DNA from: Ceratothoa steindachneri
Taxonomy: Eukaryota > Arthropoda > Malacostraca > Isopoda > Cymothoidae
Assembly: GCA_963969495.1 (NCBI GenBank)
Contig: OZ018324.1
Location: 153,602,672-153,666,671 of the forward strand
Direction of reading: 5' to 3'
Length of the DNA stretch: 64,000 nt
Positions 58,854 through 64,000 of this stretch are shown here, one piece after another. Every line of letters starts with the position of its first letter. Positions within the stretch are counted from its first letter, which is position 1. The position numbers were made by a program, and so were the translations under genes. Below the pieces are notes generated by a model. That model was not told the origin of the DNA, ran no database searches, and saw only the letters and a list, made by a program, of their open reading frames with translations.

Positions 58854-59040
58854 TTGATGAAATGAATCTAGCAAACAACCGCAAGAAACAAAAAAAAAAA
58901 CAGGATAATTTTCTTCGGAAATCGCAAAAATTCCGTACAAGGGTGAGATTCGAACCGTTCACCTGAGGCAGCAAGCAACCGATTTGATCTCATTTAAACC
59001 ATCCCTTATACCACTCGGCTACGCGGAAGACAACAAAATC
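58852..59040 (-). mobile_element. tRNA-derived SINE, copy 2
   Basis: On minus: A-box TAGCCGAGTGGTATA (59008-59022), B-box region CGGTTCGAATCTCACCC (58941-58957), and between them GATCAAATCGGTTGCTTGCT and GCCTCAGG, shared with SINE-1 at 22147. A long variable-arm-like segment suggests a tRNA-Ser- or Leu-like origin. The 3' body ends at a (TA)n array, as in copy 1. Confidence 0.65.
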
Positions 59041-59572
59041 TTCAAAATAATCAAGCTTTTAAGCTACCTTCACAAGGTCGATCGGGACTATGAAAGAGAG
59101 AGAAATTAATAGGAAATTCAAAAGACACAGGAGAGTTGAGGTAAACACGCGGCGAATATACAATTCCCTATTAATTTCTCTTTATGTGAATTATTATCGG
59201 GATGGGGGTAGGTGGGTATCTTCTACGATTGGTTAAAAAGGTAGGGTGGCGTATTAACTTACTACAAACACTCACGATGGATGTAATAAAAACAGAAATA
59301 TACATACACAGTACACACATATTCATGCCTGATAAACTAGAATACACACGCAAGGTTAATGGAATGACACACATGTATACACACATCTAGGCTGGATGAT
59401 TCGGTACTGTCGTGGTATTGTAAGGGCCAAGTTGGGGGTATGTACGTAGGTTTGTTACGTACTTCAAAAACTCCTTGATTACGGTTTTTTTTAAGAGTGC
59501 TATATGATTTTAGCGTAGTTAATCTTTGAGGATTTCTAGTACCAGGTGCAGGGTTTCGAAGATTGAATTAAA
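59041..59572. other. no gene recognised
   Basis: AGAGAAATTAATAGG near 59100-59113 is inverted at 59166-59180 (CCTATTAATTTCTCT). A 62-codon plus frame at 59202-59390 is unassigned. Confidence 0.4.
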
Positions 59573-59574
59573 TA

Positions 59575-60907
59575 TTAGGTTGAGGAATAAGTTCGTGCGT
59601 TTTTTTAATGTTGTGTTGATTTAAGTTTTGTTGATGTGATTTGTGCACATAATAATAAACAATAATAAATAATGAGAGCAAAATTTGCAAAGGTTAGGCT
59701 ACGTCTCTTAACAACGTAGACTATTAGGCTTTTGCTTAGGCTACGTCTTGAAGTTGAGTAATAATAATTGCGTTTATTTAAAAGTTGTGTTAATTTAATT
59801 TTTGTTCTTTACCCTCAAAGTGGAATGTCAAGTTGAAAGAAAGGAGCATTTTCGACACTTGTTGTTATTCATTTTCAATCGAGACGGGAACAATGCAAAC
59901 GCAGCCAAAGCTCGTCGCGATATTTGTGCTGTGTATGGAGAAAATGCTTTATCAGAAAGGACAACTCAATGGTGTTTTCACGTTTCAAAAACGGTCATTT
60001 CAATCTCAATGACGAAGAACGTTCTGGTCGCCCCATTAAGTTGTATGGAGATCGATTGAACGACCTTCTTCATGAAAATCCTCAATAGACTAGAGAATCG
60101 ACTGTACAATTGGCGTGTGATCAGGGGAAAGTTAAAAAACTCGGTGCATGGGTTTCGCACGCTTTGAGCGAAAGCAACAAACTTCAACGCTCCACGATTG
60201 CCGCAGGTTTGCTTGCTCGTCACAAGGCTACTCGTGGATATAAGGACAGATTTCTTCACTGCATCATCACTGGTGACGGAAACAATGGCTTAGCCCAAAT
60301 AAAAAAAACACTTCCGCGATTAAAGCAAGGACTTTATCCACGAAAGACGATACTGTGTGTGTGGTGGAATTGTGAAGGCATCATTCTTTATCAGCTCCTT
60401 GCGAACAACGAGATTGTCAAGGCAGAACTCTACGTTCAACAAATGTATCGACTCACCGAAGCTATTCGTGAAAAGCGACCTCATCGACGTTATGGAGTTC
60501 TTTTGCAACACTACAATACTCGTCCTCACATTGCCAATATGACAAAAGACGCCATCCAAACGCTTAATTGGGGAGTCCTGCCGCATCCTCCATATTCGCG
60601 AGACTTGGCTCCATCAGATTTCCATCTGTTACAATCGCTCTCCAACAATTTGCACGGCGTTTCGTTCAATACTGATGTGGAATTAAGAACCTGGTTAGAC
60701 GAATTCTTCGAGTCAAAATCCAGAGATTTTTTACTGCAAAGGCATCGAAAAACTAGTTCAACGTTGGGAAGAAGTCGTAAATAACAACGGAGAATACATT
60801 ATTGATTAAATTGCATATTGTTTTCAATTATAAATGAAGTTTTTCTAAAATTGTTAATGGTAATGAATAAATTTGATAAAACCGCAAGAACTTATTCCTC
60901 AACCCAA
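59575..60907 (+). mobile_element. mariner copy of a second subfamily
   Basis: 1333 bp flanked by TA (59573-59574 and 60908-60909). The inverted repeats are TTAGGTTGAGGAATAAGTTC at the left and, at the right, the complement of TTGGGTTGAGGAATAAGTTC. This subfamily differs from the three GGTCAATAAG mariners in ends and protein. It includes a 3' noncoding tail with A/T-rich sequence. Confidence 0.93.
59808..60784 (+). pseudogene. mariner transposase, second subfamily
   Basis: The N terminus reads E-H-F-R-H-L-L-L-F, F-N-R-D-G-N-N-A and A-R-R-D-I-C-A-V-Y-G (59850-59940), the first helix-turn-helix of this mariner group. A deletion and frameshift follow near 59960-60115, removing the second HTH. 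The catalytic half (60110-60784) has K-L-G-A-W-V-S-H-A-L-S-E, I-I-T-G-D-G (first Asp kept), T-I-L-C-V-W-W-N, L-L-Q-H-Y-N-T-R-P-H where Tyr replaces the second Asp, and Y-S-R-D-L-A-P-S-D-F-H-L with the third Asp. The last bases before the stop are frameshifted relative to the usual ending. The protein cannot be active. Confidence 0.88.
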
Positions 60908-61151
60908 TACTTCTAAAAAAATATATCTTTAATTACAACATAAAAAAGTGAAATCTAAAAAAAAACAAACTATACAGCTATGAATTCAACTAGTTTATGT
61001 TAGACTTACTGATTTAAACCAAGTGAATATAAAGTAATGGTTGACCCAAAGCTCACTTTAATATTGGACGCTAATTGAGACTCAAAAATAATTAAATTCT
61101 TTACCTTTAAAAAAAACACACGTGAATCCTTGGCCTTGAATTTTTATGTAG

Positions 61152-61312
61152 AAGAAAAAAATATTTTTGTGGCTAGGCACGTGGACGTGTTCACAGACAC
61201 TCAGCTGTTTGACTGGCTCGGAAACGGGCTTGAAGCAGCAGTTGATTTCAGTGAGGGAGACGGATGGCGTTAAGCACGTTGACTTAGATGATTTAAACAA
61301 CGGGATCGTGAA
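61152..61312 (+). CDS. candidate internal exon, unknown protein
   Basis: TTTTTATGTAG at 61141-61151 could be an acceptor, and GAAG|GTATGC at 61309-61318 a donor. The 161 bases between are open in the frame starting at 61152 (53 codons), with a protein-like composition ending D-G-V-K-H-V-D-L-D-D-L-N-N-G-I-V-K. A minus-strand frame (61082-61300) is also open over the same bases. No family is recognised, and the acceptor has only a weak pyrimidine tract. Confidence 0.25.
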
Positions 61313-62648
61313 GGTATGCTTTTTCCAATCTTCGGGTTAATCTTCGAATGATTCGCACTGACGAGCGTAGAACAAACAAGTGAATCCTTTGACGACTTAT
61401 GTGTGTGTGGGGGGGGGGAGGAGTTGAGGGAGTTCACTTTGGGTAGTCCTCAATGGCGAGGACTATCTCTGGTTTTTGGTTGCAAACCGAGATAGGGGGT
61501 TTCTCTGACGCGAGATGTAAGACAGTGATTCTCAATACCCCCCAAAACTAATTTTCGGTGTGACCACCAGGAACTGGCTCAGCATGAGCTTCTTCTCTAT
61601 TCCTTTCTTTGATTGCAGGGCACTGCCGCCAGACTTCGTCGTTTCGATGACTAACTCGATCTTCCGTTCTTCTCTAGTTATCCGCCTATATACTTCACCA
61701 ACCCACTGGAGTAGGGGAAGGGGGGTGAGCGCTTAGGAATTAAGCCTCGCTCCTCTAACGACTCTTCTCCAAGCATTTTTCACTTAGCCCTAAAGGCATC
61801 TTCTAGCTTTTGGCAGCTGCTCCTCTAATTTCGTCTATGACGCGAAATTAGATCCCAAATCTTAGGGGGGAATAGTGCTTGTTTACCTATTGTTACACTC
61901 GCTGGCCCAGAAATCTGATGATTCGTACTTCTCGTGGTTGGAGGAGGCCTTCTGGTGGTCCAAGAGTCGAGGGCAGAGAGGGGTGGGTTAAGTATTGGGG
62001 TTACACTGCCAAGCGCCAGGACGTTGTGGTGACCGAACAGGGCCTCTGTTATTAGGGTGGGATATCGATATCCCTAGATTCCTCCCTTTGAAGAGGTTAA
62101 TGGTGGGGAGGGACTCGAGTAACAAAAAACAAACAAACATAACCGACTAAAGCAAACTTACATGTCTTAGGACATATTACCGTTAGCTGGGTCAACCATC
62201 CTATTAATTAAGATTCTTTCTTAAGATTCTTTCAACTCAGGCGCACACGCGCGGGTGTACAAAGGCAGGTGATCGACCTAGTCCTCGTGCCTACTGGGTA
62301 CGTCTCACAACACACAATTTAACAGAAAAGCAACACAAGAAAAAACAAAATCATTGATTACACAAAAAATATGACCCTGGCTCTTAAGTGGTATCTAGCC
62401 AGCTACTTCCTTACACTTCTAAACCTTAAGACCTTAAATATATACACAAAACACGAACACAAAAAATGAAGAATGGTTTTAAGATTAACAGGAGATGAAA
62501 TAGCACTCGATGGGATTTCGGCTTGTGTTATACATAGGCTTTATTTTATTGGCACCTTTTATATAATTAATATTAAAGTGGTACTCGATGACCAATACTT
62601 TACAGCCCATGAGTCGGCCGTTCTGGTTATTGGGTCTACCTAAGTATG
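61313..62648. other. no gene recognised; two adjacent hairpins
   Basis: A G-run lies at 61409-61418. AGTCCTC-AATGGC-GAGGACT (61445-61464) is followed immediately by TATCTC-t-GGTTT pairing with AAACCGAGATA (61464-61494). The remainder is unassigned. Confidence 0.45.
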
Positions 62649-62885
62649 TCAAAAAACTGGTAATGGAATTCCAATGTACTTGTTATACCTTTTTTTATGG
62701 CAACTGACTAACTTTAATCTCCACCTTATGGCTAGGGCGGCCTGTTTCATGGTTGCATAAGTGATGGGAACAGGAGTCCCATCGTCATCCTTTACCAAGC
62801 TAAACTGGGGGATCGGGTATGGATTCAATCTAATGGGGCCAGGGGAAAGTTTCTTTACGGGATCGTTAATGGGCGCGGCTCTCAC
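62649..62885 (-). CDS. unassigned open frame, 78 codons
   Basis: The composition is protein-like, with P-G-P-I-R-L-N-P-Y-P-I-P, V-K-D-D-D-G-T-P-V-P and A-L-A-I-R-W-R-L-K-L-V. The frame is open a little upstream of its first Met. It lies downstream, on the same strand, of a gag-like start at 63840, so it may belong to a decayed retroelement, but I do not recognise it. No splice or promoter evidence. Confidence 0.25.
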   Translation of the reverse strand: MRAAPINDPVKKLSPGPIRLNPYPIPQFSLVKDDDGTPVPITYATMKQAALAIRWRLKLVSCHKKRYNKYIGIPLPVF

Positions 62886-63119
62886 GGCGAATTGGTTTTA
62901 ATTGTAACTCCGTGGACGTTTCGTTCTGGGGGAAGGATACTGAGGGTAGGGGATACTCGTTATCCGACTCGGTTTCCATGGATATACCGCGTTCTTACTT
63001 CCTTCTTCATTCATCGTACCCCAATTTGGCTGGGGTTTTCATCGTAAGTACTTTCCTAGGTCCACATTGGTGTACCGCTTCCCTACTTCCTTCTCCATCC
63101 ATCGTCACCCCATTTGACT

Positions 63120-63840
63120 GGGTTTTCATCTTTATTTTTATTTCTTCTGCTTCTCATTCATCTTTATTCTTCTTTCCTTGACTTCTCTTTTCGCTCACGC
63201 TAGTTCTCTTTCCATCTGTATTTTCCCTTCTTCTATTTCTCTTACTATCTTAATTCTTCTTCTGCTTCTCTTTCCCTCTTTATTCTTCTTTACTCGGCTT
63301 CTCTTTCCGCTTGCGCTAGTTATATTTCCCTCTGTATTCTCCTTTCTTCTACTTCTCTTCCTATCTTTATTCTTCTTTACATCTGTATTCTTTTTTCTTC
63401 GTCTTCTATTTTTATCTTTATTCTTCGACTTCTATTTCTATCTTCATTCATATTTATTCTGCTTTTATTTTCAACTGTATTATTTTTTCTTTTGTTTTAC
63501 CTCCCCTCGGTATTCTTCTATTTTCTACTGTATTCTTGTTTCTTCTACTTCAATATCACTCTGTATTCTTCCTTCTTCTATTTTTCTGTCATTCAGTATT
63601 CTCCCTTCTTGTGTTTCTATTTCCATCTGAATTCTTCTTTCTTCGTCTCTCTTTTCCACTCTCTTCTTCTTTCTTGCTTTCTCTTTTCCACTCTATTCTT
63701 CTTTCTTCGCTTTCTCTTTTTCAATCTCTTCTTCTTTCTTCGGTTTCTATTCTCTGTTCTTCCAGGACGTAGGAAACTATATCTTTGCCTTCTAGTCCAA
63801 GAATTTGGCCTTGTTGGTAGAATTTTTCGAACGATGCCAT
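63120..63840 (-). pseudogene. gag-like N terminus with Glu/Arg-rich coil, decayed
   Basis: On minus, the ATG at 63840 starts M-A-S-F-E-K-F, then G-Q-I-L-G-L-E-G-K-D-I and V-L-E-E-Q-R-I-E-T-E-E-R-R-R, ending at a stop at 63721. Arthropod LTR-retrotransposon gag proteins often begin with such a short folded segment (LGLxGkel) followed by a long Glu/Arg/Lys coiled coil. The next 600 bases (63120-63720) are almost pure purine on minus and read Glu/Arg/Lys-rich in shifting frames, as expected for a decaying coil-coding repeat of about 30-45 bp. The plus strand is a polypyrimidine tract, giving spurious Phe/Leu/Ser frames. No capsid, protease or LTR was identified. Confidence 0.35.
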
Positions 63841-64000
63841 TTTGTGTATGTCCGTCAAACTCTCACCGCTATACGCTAAGGTACTTATACAACCACTAAA
63901 CAAAAAGCGCGCTGCCTAACTCACTCTTATCACGAAACTTTCTGCTAATTGGAATACCACTCCCCAAAAATTAATTAATAACCTTAACGGGCTAATCACC
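63841..64000. other. no feature seen
   Basis: The right edge of the window holds nothing recognisable; it may be the leader of the gag-like frame. Confidence 0.4.

Noticed and set aside
63178..63899. Phe/Leu/Ser-rich plus-strand proteins of up to 150 codons resembling membrane proteins
   Set aside because: Product of a polypyrimidine tract; the minus strand gives the better explanation.

Overview
This window reads as repeat-dense nuclear DNA of an invertebrate, most probably an arthropod and perhaps a decapod crustacean. The reasons are about sixteen (TA)n arrays in 64 kb, several degraded mariner and Tc1 copies, I-group LINEs with an RNase H domain, Penelope-like elements, tRNA-derived SINEs, several minisatellites and almost no host coding sequence. 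There are no bacterial-type genes, operons or CRISPR arrays. The taxon is an inference from element content; no host gene here fixes it.

Layout: 1-183 is a likely host exon of a secreted or surface protein (Cys-rich, galactose-binding-lectin-like) ending at a splice donor. It is followed by a 17-bp minisatellite, a (TA)n array, a broken DNA-transposase remnant (3120-3676) and a hAT-like element end (4433). A long-period minisatellite (6420-7183, resuming at 14054) is split by a 6.9-kb LINE (LINE-A1, minus strand, target duplication GTAGTCAA). Then come a hAT transposase fragment (15037-15393) and an internally deleted mariner (15421-16356).

From 16470 to 23234 lies a chain of elements separated by (TA)n arrays: LINE-B, a SINE, and a Penelope-like element (PLE) whose terminal repeats form a 310-bp foldback. 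A GIY-YIG PLE remnant (24960-25541) is followed by a second full-length copy of the first LINE (LINE-A2, 26522-33303, target duplication GGAGAGAGAA). The 33.7-40.4 kb part holds a CR1/L2-type LINE tail, a tandem hairpin repeat, a Tc1 remnant, a solo inverted PLE repeat, two hairpins with the same stem, a second deleted mariner and a third PLE.

The 40-64 kb part is mostly AT-rich unassigned DNA with two large minisatellites (46.0-47.1 and 52.3-53.4 kb), a Tc1 with a mariner inserted inside it (47.9-50.6 kb), another Tc1 (57.3-58.75 kb), a SINE (58.85-59.04 kb) and a mariner of a different subfamily (59.6-60.9 kb). There are two weak candidate host exons (55925-56128 minus, 61152-61312 plus) and a purine-rich gag-like reading frame at the right edge.

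Every element with a recognisable coding region is broken by stops, frameshifts, deletions or lost catalytic residues, so nothing here looks able to move by itself. What the window records best is process: LINE insertions with clean target duplications, a templated patch inside a LINE, deletion derivatives of one mariner sharing a breakpoint, nested insertion, and PLE copies whose inverted terminal repeats carry a hammerhead-ribozyme-like hairpin motif.
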